64,000 nucleotides of DNA from Methylopila sp. M107 (GCF_000384475.1 NZ_ARWB01000001.1:225297-289296), one strand, 5' to 3'; counted from the first letter of the stretch, positions 21,035-30,464 are shown. Notes: a model not told the origin generated them from the sequence alone. Made by a program: numbers and translations.

Positions 21035-21177
21035 TGCGGCGCAGCAATTTTCCGGGAACCTTTTGCGACATGGTTCCGTTGCGTTTCTCCGCCTTGGATA
21101 TTGAACGATTCCGACCATAGATTCAGCGCGCTAGCAGATAGCCGGTCTTGCTGCGGCGCACAATTTCCGGAGCCTTT
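21035..21177. repeat. Imperfect 27-bp direct repeat upstream of prfC
   Basis: Two similar units, TGCGGCGCAGCAATTTTCCG at 21035 and TGCGGCGCACAATTTCCGGA at 21152, each continuing into a CCTTT stretch, lie 117 bp apart in the 341-bp gap between rlpA and prfC. The gap holds no convincing gene. It should contain the divergent promoters of rlpA and prfC. Confidence 0.45.
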
Positions 21178-21294
21178 CGGCTTACTGGTTGCGACCCTCG
21201 GTCGCTGCCTCGCAGGAGCACCTCCTTCGCGCGCGGCGGCCAGCGGTGCGCGGCGGCTTGCTGTCGCCCGCTTTTTCCAGCAAACCCTCGCGCC

Positions 21295-22905
21295 ATGACC
21301 GACGCCGCCCTCGCAACAGCCCAGCAGTCCCCGCTCGCCCGGGAAGTCGCGCGGCGCCGCACCTTCGCGATCATCTCTCATCCGGACGCCGGCAAGACCA
21401 CGCTGACCGAGAAGCTGCTGATGTTCGGCGGCGCGATCCAGCTCGCCGGACAGGTGAAGGCCAAGGGCGAGCGCCGACGCACCCGCTCGGACTGGATGAC
21501 CATTGAGCGCGAGCGCGGCATCTCGGTCGTGACCTCCGTGATGACGTTCGAATATCGCGGCTGCGTCTTCAACCTGCTCGACACGCCCGGCCATGAGGAC
21601 TTTTCGGAAGACACCTACCGGACGCTGACCGCGGTCGACTCGGCCGTGATGGTGATCGACGCCGCCAAGGGCATCGAGGACCGGACCCGAAAGCTGTTCG
21701 AGGTCTGCCGACTGCGCGACATCCCGATCGTGACCTTCGTCAACAAGATGGACCGTGAGAGCCGCGATCCGTTCGAAATTCTGGACGAGATCGAGAGCAA
21801 GCTCGCGCTCGAAGTCGCGCCGCTCACCTGGCCGATCGGCCGCGGCCGCGATTTCGCCGGCACGTTCGAGCTGAAGTCCGGCCGCATCCGGCTCGTCGAC
21901 GGCTCCGACGACGGGGCGGGCGAGGGGCTCGAGGCGCTGGCGGGCCTTGTCTCGGAACACCGGCTCGCGGAAGTCACCGAGGAGATGGAACTCGCGCAAG
22001 GCGCGCTGAAGACGTTCGACATGGGCTCGTTCCGCGAAGGCCATCTGACGCCGGTGCTGTTCGGCTCTGCGCTCCGGAACTTCGGCGTGCGCGACCTGCT
22101 CGACGCGCTGGCCGATCTCGCGCCCGCCCCGCAGGGGCTCGACAGCGACAAACGGCCCGTGGAGCCCGAGGAGCCGCGCATGACGGCCTTCGTGTTCAAG
22201 GTCCAGGCCAACATGGACCCCAACCATCGCGACCGCATCGCCTTCGTGCGGCTGATCTCCGGCAAGCTGACGCGCGGCATGAAGGTCAAGCAGACCCGCA
22301 CCCAGAAGACGATCGGCCTGCACGCGCCCCAGTTCTTCTTCGCGCAGGACCGGGCGCTCGCGGAGGAAGCCTATGCGGGCGACGTGGTCGGCGTGCCGAA
22401 CCATGGGGCGCTCCGGATCGGCGACACGCTGACCGAGGGCGAGGACATCGCTTTTTTGGGCGTGCCGAGCTTCGCGCCGGAAATTCTGCGCCGCGTGCGG
22501 CTGGAAGACGCCATGAAGGCGAAGAAGCTGAAATCCGCGCTGCAGGAGCTGGCGGAGGAGGGCGTCGTGCAGGTGTTCCGCCCGTTCGACGGCTCTCCGG
22601 CGCTGGTCGGCGTCGTCGGCGGGCTGCAGCTCGACGTGCTGACGGGACGGCTCGCGGCGGAATATGGGCTCGAGGTCGGATTCGAGCAGAGTCAGTATTC
22701 GATCGCGCGCTGGATCACCGCGCCGAACAAGCAGGCGCTCGACGAGTTCCTGAACGCCAACCGGTCGAGCCTCGCCGAAGACCTCGACGGCGACCCGGTG
22801 ATGCTGGCGGGCAGCGCCTTCCAGATGAGCCGGGCGAAGGAGCGCTGGGAGAAAATCGAGTTCACCGACGTGAAGGACGTCCGCAAGGCGGCCGAGTTGC
22901 GCTGA
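21295..22905 (+). CDS. prfC: Peptide chain release factor 3
   Basis: A 536-residue translational GTPase that recycles release factors 1 and 2 from the ribosome. The G motifs are SHPDAGKTTLTEKLL (G1), DTPGHEDFSEDTYRT (G3) and NKMDRES (G4). The RF3-specific domains II and III follow at normal length. The ATG at 21295 gives the family start TDAALATAQQ; sequence further upstream is open but not conserved in character. Confidence 0.95.
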   Translation: MTDAALATAQQSPLAREVARRRTFAIISHPDAGKTTLTEKLLMFGGAIQLAGQVKAKGERRRTRSDWMTIERERGISVVTSVMTFEYRGCVFNLLDTPGHEDFSEDTYRTLTAVDSAVMVIDAAKGIEDRTRKLFEVCRLRDIPIVTFVNKMDRESRDPFEILDEIESKLALEVAPLTWPIGRGRDFAGTFELKSGRIRLVDGSDDGAGEGLEALAGLVSEHRLAEVTEEMELAQGALKTFDMGSFREGHLTPVLFGSALRNFGVRDLLDALADLAPAPQGLDSDKRPVEPEEPRMTAFVFKVQANMDPNHRDRIAFVRLISGKLTRGMKVKQTRTQKTIGLHAPQFFFAQDRALAEEAYAGDVVGVPNHGALRIGDTLTEGEDIAFLGVPSFAPEILRRVRLEDAMKAKKLKSALQELAEEGVVQVFRPFDGSPALVGVVGGLQLDVLTGRLAAEYGLEVGFEQSQYSIARWITAPNKQALDEFLNANRSSLAEDLDGDPVMLAGSAFQMSRAKERWEKIEFTDVKDVRKAAELR

Positions 22906-22993
22906 AGGCTGCAGATTGCCCGGCTACTGAACTTTTCGTCTAACGGCAGGTCGACGAGCTCTGCTCGTCATATCGCTAAGCCACGCGTATTCT

Positions 22994-23329
22994 TTAGGGC
23001 AAAAAACGCGGCACCTCTATTTGCAGGCGCGCGACCAGATCCGGATCCATCAGTTCGTAGTCGTCGGGGATATTGAGGCACACCACCCGGGCGCGTAGCT
23101 GTCGTCGGAAGCGCTTCTGGAGTTTGTTGCGGTGTGCGCGCTCCATGACGAAGATAATGTCAGCCCATTCGACGAGTTCCGCCGACAGAGGAGTTGCCGA
23201 CAGAGGAGTTTCAGCGTCGTGGTTCAACCCGGCCGACGCGACCTCAATGCTTGGCCAGGTTGAAAAAACCTGCTCGGCGGTCGGGCTGCGCAGGCGATTC
23301 TGGCTGCAGACGAAAAGTACGTTCTTCAT
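22994..23329 (-). CDS. Small tyrosine-phosphatase-like protein
   Basis: A 111-residue protein of the low-molecular-weight phosphatase fold. The phosphate loop is Cys8-SQNRL-Arg14 (CX5R), in FVCSQNRLRSPTAEQVF. The later WADIIFVMERAHRNKL and CLNIPDDYELMDPDL stretches also fit this short subfamily. The sequence contains a doubled TPLSA (TPLSATPLSA) coded by a 15-bp tandem duplication near 23190-23215, which lengthens a loop by five residues. The substrate is unknown. It is a single gene, divergent from the deacetylase-like gene. Confidence 0.85.
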   Translation of the reverse strand: MKNVLFVCSQNRLRSPTAEQVFSTWPSIEVASAGLNHDAETPLSATPLSAELVEWADIIFVMERAHRNKLQKRFRRQLRARVVCLNIPDDYELMDPDLVARLQIEVPRFLP

Positions 23330-23516
23330 GTTGGCATTGTGAGCTTCAGGACATGGGCATACGCAATCGCGTTGCGGGACTGGTAGTCCGCCGAACGATC
23401 TGCATGCGGGTGGTCGCACGCCTTGAAACCGCGCTCCAGAGTGACAGCTTTTGGACGGAATAAATTTGTTAAAAGAATAGGCGGCGAGACCGCCCCAGGG
23501 AAGGACGCCGGACGCC

Positions 23517-24443
23517 GTGAGCACGCTGCTGATCTCGCATCCCGCCTTCGCGAACCATCTGGTCCCGCCAGGACATCCCGAACGGCCGGAGCGCATGCGC
23601 GCGGTCGAGGAGGCGCTCGGCGCGGAAGCCTTCCAGCCGCTGGTCCGCGAAGAAGCGCCGCTGGTCGAGGCCGAGGTCGCCGCGCTCGCGCATCCGCGCG
23701 CCTTCGTCGAGGCGCTGGAAAGCGTCCGGCCGCGCGAGGGCATGGTGCGGATCGACGGCGACACCACGATGAGCCCCGGCACCTGGGAGGCGCTTTTGCG
23801 CGCGCTCGGGGCCGCGACCCACGGCGTCGACGAGGTGGTGGCGGGCCGCCACAAGAACGCGTTCTGCGCCATGCGCCCGCCCGGACACCACGCCGAGGCG
23901 CAGGTCGCGATGGGTTTCTGCTTCTTCAACTTCGCCGTCGTGGCGGCCAAGCACGCGCAGAAGAAACACGGGCTGGAAAAGGTCGCGATCGTCGATTTCG
24001 ACGTCCATCACGGCAACGGCACGCAGGCGCTGGTCTGGTCGGACCCGTCCGTGTTCTACGCCTCGACACACCAGATGCCGCTGTTTCCGGGCACCGGCGC
24101 GCGCTCGGAGACCGGCGTCGGCAACGTCGTCAACTGCCCAATGCGGGCCGGCGACGGAGGCCAAAAATTCCACGAGGCGTTCGAGCAGTCGATCCTGCCG
24201 TCGCTGAAGACTTTTTCGCCGGACCTCATCGTCATCTCGGCGGGCTTCGACGCCCATGAGCGCGACCCGCTCGGCGGGCTTGAGCTCAAGGCCGAGGACT
24301 ACGCGTGGATGACGCGCGCGCTGCTCGACGTCGCCGAACAGCATTCCGGCGGGCGGGTGGTTTCTGTGCTCGAAGGCGGCTACGACCTCAAGGGCCTCGG
24401 CGACTCGACCGCCGCCCATGTGCGGGCCCTGATGGGCTCCTGA
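23517..24443 (+). CDS. Histone deacetylase-family hydrolase
   Basis: A 308-residue zinc hydrolase of the arginase/HDAC fold. The catalytic His pair is in RPPGHHAE, and the zinc ligands are in DFDVHHGNGT and SAGFDAHERDPLGG. Bacterial relatives remove acetyl groups from polyamines or small amides. The start is GTG 23517, with GGAAGGA upstream. It is followed 24 bp later by xseB. Confidence 0.92.
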   Translation: MSTLLISHPAFANHLVPPGHPERPERMRAVEEALGAEAFQPLVREEAPLVEAEVAALAHPRAFVEALESVRPREGMVRIDGDTTMSPGTWEALLRALGAATHGVDEVVAGRHKNAFCAMRPPGHHAEAQVAMGFCFFNFAVVAAKHAQKKHGLEKVAIVDFDVHHGNGTQALVWSDPSVFYASTHQMPLFPGTGARSETGVGNVVNCPMRAGDGGQKFHEAFEQSILPSLKTFSPDLIVISAGFDAHERDPLGGLELKAEDYAWMTRALLDVAEQHSGGRVVSVLEGGYDLKGLGDSTAAHVRALMGS

Positions 24444-24467
24444 AACGCCAAGACCAGAGGCGACGAC

Positions 24468-24716
24468 TTGACTGAACCCGTCCCCGACGTTTCCGCGCTG
24501 TCCTTCGAAGCCGCGCTCGCCGATCTCGAAAAGATCGTGGCGCGCCTCGAACAAGGACAGGTCCCGCTCGAGGAATCGATCGCGATCTACCAGCGCGGAG
24601 AGGCGCTGAAGAAGCGCTGCGACGAACTGCTGAAACGCGCCGAGGCGAGGGTCGAGACCATCACGGTCGGGGCCGACGGCGCGCCTTCGGGCGTAAAGCC
24701 GCTCGATCCGCAATGA
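24468..24716 (+). CDS. xseB: Exodeoxyribonuclease VII small subunit
   Basis: An 82-residue XseB, the small subunit that binds the long helices of XseA. The family core [26 protein letters not shown] is intact, as is the second helix. The start is TTG 24468, with AGGCGA just before. The xseA gene is not in the window. It lies between the deacetylase-like gene and corA on the same strand and is probably cotranscribed with them. Confidence 0.93.
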   Translation: MTEPVPDVSALSFEAALADLEKIVARLEQGQVPLEESIAIYQRGEALKKRCDELLKRAEARVETITVGADGAPSGVKPLDPQ

Positions 24717-24729
24717 GCGCCGCCCGGCC

Positions 24730-25713
24730 ATGCTGATCGCCTATGCGGCCCGCGGGGGCGGGCTTCAGAGGGTCGAGACCGCGCCCGGCGCGCCGCTTCC
24801 CGACGACGTCGTTTGGATCGACCTGCTGAAGCCAACGCCCGAGGAGGACAGCTTCGTCGAGCGAACGATCGGCGCGAGCGTGCCGACACGCGAGGAGATG
24901 GTCGAGATCGAGCCTTCGAGCCGGCTCTATTCGGAGGGCGGCGCGCGCTACATGACGGCGTCGGTGCTCTGCGCGGTCGACAAGGCGACGCCGCGGCTCT
25001 CGGCGGTGACCTTCATCCTGTCGGAGCGGGCGCTGGTGACTGTGCGCTACGACGAGCCGAAGCCGTTCGAATGGTTCGCGGCCCGCACCTGCAAGGGGCC
25101 CTCTGCGACGCCGTTTTCGATCACGCCGGAAGGGCTGCTGATCGGGTTGTTCGACGCCGTGATAGATCGCGTCGCGGATATTCTCGAGCATGTCGGCGAG
25201 GAGGTGGACTCGCTGTCGCAGACGATCTTCCGCAGGGCCGGCGCGAACGCTTACCGCAAGCCCTATCAGGAACTCCTGAAGCGGATCGGGGCCAAGGGCG
25301 ACATCAACTCCAAGGCCCGCGAAAGCCTCGTCACGCTGCAGCGTGTGCTGCTTTATTTCTCTGCGGAGATCGGCGGTTCGAAGCCGTCCAAGGAAAGCCT
25401 GAAGCAGATCAAGCCGATGCAGCGCGACGTCGCATCGCTTGTCGAGCACGCCAATTTTCTCAACGACAAGATCACCTTCCTGCTCGACGCAATGCTCGGC
25501 ATGGTCAGCCTCGCCCAGAACGACATCGTGAAGCTGTTTTCGGTCATGGCGGTAGTGTTCATGCCGCCGACTCTGGTCGCATCGATCTACGGCATGAATT
25601 TCGACAACATGCCAGAACTGCACTGGCGGCACGGTTATCCGTTCGCGCTTGGGTTGATGTTGATCTGCGCGGTGCTGCCCTACCTCATCTTCAAATGGCG
25701 GCGTTGGTTGTGA
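24730..25713 (+). CDS. CorA-family magnesium/divalent metal transporter
   Basis: A 327-residue CorA-type channel. A large cytoplasmic N-terminal domain with long helices is followed by two C-terminal membrane segments. The diagnostic YGMN motif follows the first of these (SIYGMNFDNMPEL), and the chain ends in a basic tail (FKWRRWL). CorA pentamers import Mg2+, but relatives move Co2+, Ni2+ or Zn2+, so the ion is not certain. It begins 13 bp after xseB. Confidence 0.92.
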   Translation: MLIAYAARGGGLQRVETAPGAPLPDDVVWIDLLKPTPEEDSFVERTIGASVPTREEMVEIEPSSRLYSEGGARYMTASVLCAVDKATPRLSAVTFILSERALVTVRYDEPKPFEWFAARTCKGPSATPFSITPEGLLIGLFDAVIDRVADILEHVGEEVDSLSQTIFRRAGANAYRKPYQELLKRIGAKGDINSKARESLVTLQRVLLYFSAEIGGSKPSKESLKQIKPMQRDVASLVEHANFLNDKITFLLDAMLGMVSLAQNDIVKLFSVMAVVFMPPTLVASIYGMNFDNMPELHWRHGYPFALGLMLICAVLPYLIFKWRRWL

Positions 25714-25781
25714 CGCACGCTTACGTTTTTTTATGGAAACGCTCTTAGGTTGAGGGACTGAGTTCTCGCATACCTACCTTC

Positions 25782-28139
25782 ATGATGGATCGTTTCATGC
25801 CCGCGATCAGCGGCTTAGATCTCAATGGTCTCGGGCTTCTGACGGTCTTCTGTCTGCTTGCAGGAGCCGCAGCGCTGTCGCTGATCGAGCGCGCGAGCTC
25901 GGCCGCAAGGCCGGCTTCCAGGGCGATCGCCGCGGCGGCGGCGGTGCTGAGCCTCGGCGTCATGGCGTGGAGCGCTCACGTCGCTTTGCTCGCCGCCATC
26001 GATCCCGCGCTGTCGGCTGTCGTCGATCTCAGAATGTCCGCGATCGGGTTCGCCCTCGCGCTCGTGTTGGCGGGGATCGCCGAATCCATCTCGGGCGGAT
26101 CGGGACGTCCGGTGCTCGCCGCGATCGCCGGCCTTGCGCTCGGGGCGGGAGTCGCAGCGGTCCATTATGTCGGGCTCGTCGGCTTGCGCGGGACGGGGCG
26201 TTTTGCGCTCGACCCCCTGATCTTGACGTTGGCGGGCGCCGCGACTGGCGCGCTCGCGGCGGCCGGTTTCGCACTTGCGAGCGTCGCCGCCGGAGCCCTT
26301 GCGCGCGCAGTGGCGTCGAGCGCTCTCGCGGGCTCGATGGTCGTCTTCTATGTCATCGCCAGCTACGCGCTGGACGTTGCGCCAGGCGCGCAGGCCCAGG
26401 TCTCCGGTTATGCGACCCTGATCAGCGTTCTGATCGAGATCGCGGCGATCATCTGCGGTTTGACCATCGCGGCCGGGGCGGGCGCGCTCATCCTGACGGG
26501 CGAACTGCGTTCGCCGCGCGCCGCCGCCCGCGACAGGACGTTCGCGGACCTGACGCGGGAAGGCATCGTGATCTGCGAGGGCGCGCGCATCGTCGACGCC
26601 AACGCGGCCGCCGCCCGGCTCGTCGGCCTCGATCCCGCAATGCTGCGCGGACGCGCCTTTCGGGATTTCCTCGACGCGCCCGACCCCGACCGACTGCTGT
26701 CGGCGAGCCTCGCCAAGCCTCAGGAGGTCGGCCTCAAGACGACCGGCGGCGAGGGCGGCTATGTCGAGATTTCGAGCCGCGACCTTGCGATGGACGGCTC
26801 CTCGCGCCGCGTCGTGACGCTGCGAGACCTGTCGGAGCAGCGGCGCAACGAACACCAGATCCGGCATCTCGCCTATCACGACACGCTGACGGGACTGGCC
26901 AACCGCGCGGCGTTCAACGAGTCGCTCGTTTCGGCGTTGAAGAGGGGCGGGGAGGTCGCGCTGTTCTGCGTCGATCTCGACCGCTTCAAGGAAGTGAACG
27001 ACGTCTTCGGCCACGCGGCCGGCGACGAACTGCTCCGCACGGTCGCGAACCGCCTGATGGCGGCGGCCCCGAACGCGATGACGTTCAGGCTGGGCGGCGA
27101 CGAGTTCGTGGTGATCGGCACCGGCCCGGACGCCGGAGACGCCGACAAGCTCGCGCTCAGGATCACCGAACGGCTCAACACCGAGACTGTCGTGCTCGGC
27201 CGCACGGTGCGCAGCGGCGCGAGCGTCGGCTATGCGATCTATCCCCATCACGGCCAGAACGTCGACGCGCTGTTCGCGAACGCCGACGCCGCGCTCTACC
27301 GGGCCAAGGCCGACGGCCGCGGCCTCGCGCGCGGCTTCGAGCCCGACATGGACCTTGCCTTGCGCGAGAAGCGCGCGCTGCAGCACGACCTCGCCACCGC
27401 CATCTCGCGCAACGAGATGTTCCTGCACTGGATGCCGCAGGCGCTGACGGAGACCGGCGAGATCGTCGGCTTCGAGGCGCTGATCCGCTGGAAGCACCCG
27501 ACCAGGGGCGTCGTGCCGCCGGGCGTGTTCGTGCCCGTGGCCGAAGAGACCGCCGCCATCGTGCCAATCGGCGAATGGGTGCTGCGGACCGCCTGCAAGG
27601 CGGCGGTGCAGTGGGCGAAGCCCTGCAAGGTCGCGGTGAATCTGTCGCCGGTGCAGTTCCAGCATGGCGACATCGTGGAGCTCATCCACTCGATCCTGCT
27701 CGAGACCGGGCTGCCGGCGAGACGGCTGGAGGTGGAGATCACCGAAGGCGTGCTGCTCGACGACCTCAACGGCGCGTTGAACACCCTGCGCCGGATCAAG
27801 GCCCTCGGCGTCCAGATCGCCATGGACGACTTCGGAACCGGCTATTCGTCGTTGAGCTACCTGCAGTCCTTCCCGTTCGACCGGATCAAGATCGACGCGT
27901 CGTTCATCCGAACGCTCTCGACCAGCCCGCAGGCCAAGGCGATCGTGCGCGCGATCGTGGCGCTCGGCGACGCCGTCGGGATGCCGATCACCGCCGAGGG
28001 CGTCGAGACGCCTGAGCAGCGCAAGTTCCTGGCGGAGCTCCATTGCGAGGAGATCCAGGGCTATCTGGTCGGACGGCCGAGCCCGGTGGTCGCCTTCGAG
28101 TCGCCCTTCGCCAAGCAGCGCCTGCGCCAGGCGGGGTGA
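25782..28139 (+). CDS. Membrane-bound GGDEF-EAL cyclic-di-GMP protein with degenerate MHYT-like sensor
   Basis: A 785-residue signalling protein. About 240 residues of membrane helices come first, with two His-containing motifs (AWSAHVALLA, AAVHYVGLVGL) that look like a worn MHYT sensor. A PAS-like region (about 255-365) follows, then a GGDEF domain (RLGGDEFVV near 437) and an EAL domain (FEALIRWKHP near 564; MDDFGTGYSSLSYL). Both active-site motifs are intact, so synthesis and breakdown of cyclic-di-GMP are both possible. MHYT domains are thought to sense metal or gas. An ATG three bases downstream is equally possible as start. Confidence 0.88.
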   Translation: MMDRFMPAISGLDLNGLGLLTVFCLLAGAAALSLIERASSAARPASRAIAAAAAVLSLGVMAWSAHVALLAAIDPALSAVVDLRMSAIGFALALVLAGIAESISGGSGRPVLAAIAGLALGAGVAAVHYVGLVGLRGTGRFALDPLILTLAGAATGALAAAGFALASVAAGALARAVASSALAGSMVVFYVIASYALDVAPGAQAQVSGYATLISVLIEIAAIICGLTIAAGAGALILTGELRSPRAAARDRTFADLTREGIVICEGARIVDANAAAARLVGLDPAMLRGRAFRDFLDAPDPDRLLSASLAKPQEVGLKTTGGEGGYVEISSRDLAMDGSSRRVVTLRDLSEQRRNEHQIRHLAYHDTLTGLANRAAFNESLVSALKRGGEVALFCVDLDRFKEVNDVFGHAAGDELLRTVANRLMAAAPNAMTFRLGGDEFVVIGTGPDAGDADKLALRITERLNTETVVLGRTVRSGASVGYAIYPHHGQNVDALFANADAALYRAKADGRGLARGFEPDMDLALREKRALQHDLATAISRNEMFLHWMPQALTETGEIVGFEALIRWKHPTRGVVPPGVFVPVAEETAAIVPIGEWVLRTACKAAVQWAKPCKVAVNLSPVQFQHGDIVELIHSILLETGLPARRLEVEITEGVLLDDLNGALNTLRRIKALGVQIAMDDFGTGYSSLSYLQSFPFDRIKIDASFIRTLSTSPQAKAIVRAIVALGDAVGMPITAEGVETPEQRKFLAELHCEEIQGYLVGRPSPVVAFESPFAKQRLRQAG

Positions 28140-28142
28140 ATT

Positions 28143-28168
28143 CGGCGGCCCCGGCTGGTCCGGGCCGC
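28143..28168. terminator. GC hairpin between convergent genes
   Basis: GCGGCCCCGG and CCGGGCCGC pair with one bulge over a short loop, midway between the GGDEF-EAL gene and the SDR gene. There is no T-run, so it is a weak terminator candidate for both. Confidence 0.3.
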
Positions 28169-28199
28169 GCTGCGGCGGATCGATCCGGACCGTCGAATC

Positions 28200-29120
28200 C
28201 TACACGTGCTGGCCGCCGTTGATGTGGATCTCCGAGCCCGTCACGTAGGACGAGCTTTCCGTGCACAGGAAGTAGATCGTCTTCGCCACCTCGTCGGGCG
28301 TGCCGAGGCGCCTGAGCGGGATTTGCGCCACAAGCCTGTCCGTGCCGGGCGACAGGATCGCGGTGTCGATCTCGCCCGGAGCGATCGCGTTGACGCGCAC
28401 GCCGAGCGGGCCGAAATCCGCCGCCATCTCGCGGGTCAGCGAGGCGAGCGCCGCCTTTGAGGTCGCGTAGGCGGCGCCCGCGAAGGGATGCACGCGCCCG
28501 CCCGCGATCGAGGTCACGTTCACGATCGATCCGCGCGCGGCCTCGAGTTCGCCCGCGAGCCCGCGGGCCAGCATGATGGGCGCGAAGAAGTTCACTTGGA
28601 ACACGGTCTTCCAGTCGTCGAGCGCCGTGCCGAGCGCGTTCATGCGCGAGCGGGCAGGCCCCTTGGGGCTGATTCCGGCGTTGTTGACGAGCGCATGCAG
28701 CGCGCCGCCGTCGAGCCGGCTGCGGATCTCCTCGATCGCCTCGACCGTGTTCGCGACATCGGCGAGGTCGACCTGAACATGGTCTTCAGGCCCTGCGCCC
28801 CAGGGGCATTCTTCCGGAAAGGCGTGGCGCGAGCAGGTGATGACGCGCCAGCCGGCGGCGGAGAACCGTTTGACGGTCGCGTGCCCGATGCCGCGGCTCG
28901 CGCCGGTCAGCAGCAGCGTCTTGCGCGCCTCGTTGGAGCCGGCCCGCTTCGGCTGCGCCGACGGCGCGGGGACGGCGCGCGACGTCGGTCGCGTGGCGAC
29001 GCCCGGCGCAGGCGTCGCTTCCGCCTCCGAGGCGGCGTCGCCGGGGCGAGCGCCCGTGAACGGGCAAACGCCGGGCGGCGTCGCGGGGTCGTCGGGCGTT
29101 TTGTCGTCGGGGGCGCTCAT
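28200..29120 (-). CDS. Short-chain dehydrogenase/reductase with a Pro/Ala-rich N-terminal extension
   Basis: A 306-residue SDR. The first 65 residues are low-complexity and Pro/Ala-rich (with the phrase GVCPFTGARPG). A classical SDR domain follows: LLLTGASRGIGHA (NAD(P) loop), LVNNAGIS, the Ser in NVTSIAGG, the YATSK catalytic pair, and APGEIDTAIL. The C terminus (YVTGSEIHINGGQHV) is typical. The substrate is unknown. The start at 29120 keeps the extension; a start nearer the domain is not excluded. It is followed upstream by pdxH on the same strand, 34 bp away. Confidence 0.87.
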   Translation of the reverse strand: MSAPDDKTPDDPATPPGVCPFTGARPGDAASEAEATPAPGVATRPTSRAVPAPSAQPKRAGSNEARKTLLLTGASRGIGHATVKRFSAAGWRVITCSRHAFPEECPWGAGPEDHVQVDLADVANTVEAIEEIRSRLDGGALHALVNNAGISPKGPARSRMNALGTALDDWKTVFQVNFFAPIMLARGLAGELEAARGSIVNVTSIAGGRVHPFAGAAYATSKAALASLTREMAADFGPLGVRVNAIAPGEIDTAILSPGTDRLVAQIPLRRLGTPDEVAKTIYFLCTESSSYVTGSEIHINGGQHV

Positions 29121-29154
29121 CGCGGGCTGCTCTCCTGACGTCGGGCGGCATAGG

Positions 29155-29784
29155 TCACGGGTAAAGCCTCGTACGGGTCCAGCCGCCGGTTCCCGACCGC
29201 TCGAACAGCGCGCGGTCATGAAGCCGGAACGCGCCGTCCTTCCAGAATTCTATAGAGATGGGGACGATGCGGAAGCCGGACCACCATGACGGCCGTGGCG
29301 GCTCCTGTCCCAGAAACTCGGTCTCGCGCGCCGCGACAGCCTGTTCGAGCTCCTCGCGCGAGCCGAGCGGCTGCGACTGCTTCGAGGCCCACGCGCCGAT
29401 GCGGCTGAGCCTCGGCCGTGTCGCGTAGTAGCCGTCGGCCTCGTCGCGAGTGACCCGCTCGACGGTTCCGCGCACGCGGACCTGCCGGCGCAGCGACTTC
29501 CAGTGGAACAGCAGCGCCGCCTTCGGTGCGGCCTCGAGCTCGCGGGCCTTGGCGCTGCCGAGGTTCGTGTAGAACACGAAGCCCCGCCGGTCGTAGCCGT
29601 TCATCAGCACCATCCGGACGTCCGGCAGCCCGCCCGCGTCGACGGTCGCGAGCGCCATGCCGTTCGGATCGTTCGGCTCGCTTTCCGTCGCGTCAGCGAG
29701 CCAGGCCTCGAACACCGGAAACGGATCGTCGGTCAGGTGAAAGTCCTGTCCGGCGACGTCCTTGGCGGATGAGTCATCAGGCAT
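29155..29784 (-). CDS. pdxH: Pyridoxamine 5'-phosphate oxidase
   Basis: A 209-residue FMN enzyme that makes pyridoxal 5'-phosphate from the pyridoxine and pyridoxamine phosphates. It shows the family blocks DVRMVLMNGYDRRGFVFYTN, KAALLFHWKSLRRQVRV, IGAWASKQSQPL and the C-terminal RLYP. The cofactor and substrate residues sit in these blocks. It is divergent from the lipoprotein gene across a short 40-55-bp region that must hold both promoters. It probably shares a transcript with the SDR. Confidence 0.95.
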   Translation of the reverse strand: MPDDSSAKDVAGQDFHLTDDPFPVFEAWLADATESEPNDPNGMALATVDAGGLPDVRMVLMNGYDRRGFVFYTNLGSAKARELEAAPKAALLFHWKSLRRQVRVRGTVERVTRDEADGYYATRPRLSRIGAWASKQSQPLGSREELEQAVAARETEFLGQEPPRPSWWSGFRIVPISIEFWKDGAFRLHDRALFERSGTGGWTRTRLYP

Positions 29785-29840
29785 TAACGGCTCCTCGCCT
29801 TTAATCGACCGGCGATCGAGGGAATTTGTCGAGTTTGCGT

Positions 29841-30464
29841 ATGCGTAGCCCGGGTCAGCATGTGGCGAGCCACGAGAGCACTACACGAGCGTCGGCCGCC
29901 TCGCGAGCGCGGCGATCGCGCATCTGTCTCGTCGCGGCGCTCGCGCTGACGACCGGCGCGTGCAGCGTCTCCTATCCGCTCTACGGCCCGAACGAAGACA
30001 TCAAGACCGGCAGCATCAACGGTCCGGCGTCGGACATCACGCCGCAGCCGCCGACCGACGCCGTCGCGGCCACGCCGCTGGCGCCGCCTCCCGGCGCGAC
30101 CGCGGCCGAGGTGAAGCTCGAGACCCATCGATCCGTCGCCTACGCGGCGCCGAAACCGGACGCCGGCGACCCGCCCGCGATCACGCCGTCCGACTGGGCC
30201 TACGCCCGCGGCGCGCTCAGCCTCGCAATGGGCGCGGAGGCGCTGAACGCGTCGGTTCCGTGGGCGAACCCGGACACCGGCGCCTATGGATCGTTTTCGG
30301 CCTCGGCCACCGTCACGTTGGAGAACGGCGCGACCTGCCGGCCGTTCTCGGCGAGCCATTCCGGCGGCGGCCGCGAGCAGCGTCTCGAGGGCACCGCCTG
30401 CCGCACCGCCGCGGGCTATTGGGAAGCCGTCGCGATCAAGGCGAAGACCACGCGTGTGCTCTGA
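29841..30464 (+). CDS. Outer-membrane lipoprotein, RT0821-like surface antigen family
   Basis: A 207-residue protein. An Arg-rich start and a hydrophobic segment lead to a lipobox (LTTGAC, Cys near residue 41). A Pro/Ala/Thr-rich linker follows. The C-terminal domain (about 120-207: WANPDTGAYGSFSA, TCRPFSASHSG, GTACRTAAGYWEAV) resembles the 17-kDa/RT0821 surface-antigen family. ATG 29841 is used; a TTG at 29826 has AGGGA too close to act well. The function is unknown; it is probably an envelope protein. Confidence 0.75.
   Translation: MRSPGQHVASHESTTRASAASRARRSRICLVAALALTTGACSVSYPLYGPNEDIKTGSINGPASDITPQPPTDAVAATPLAPPPGATAAEVKLETHRSVAYAAPKPDAGDPPAITPSDWAYARGALSLAMGAEALNASVPWANPDTGAYGSFSASATVTLENGATCRPFSASHSGGGREQRLEGTACRTAAGYWEAVAIKAKTTRVL

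Noticed and set aside
25815..28043. Long open frames on both strands (742 and 682 codons) over the GGDEF-EAL gene
   Set aside because: They are shadows caused by high GC at third positions. The catalytic motifs are all in the frame starting at 25782.
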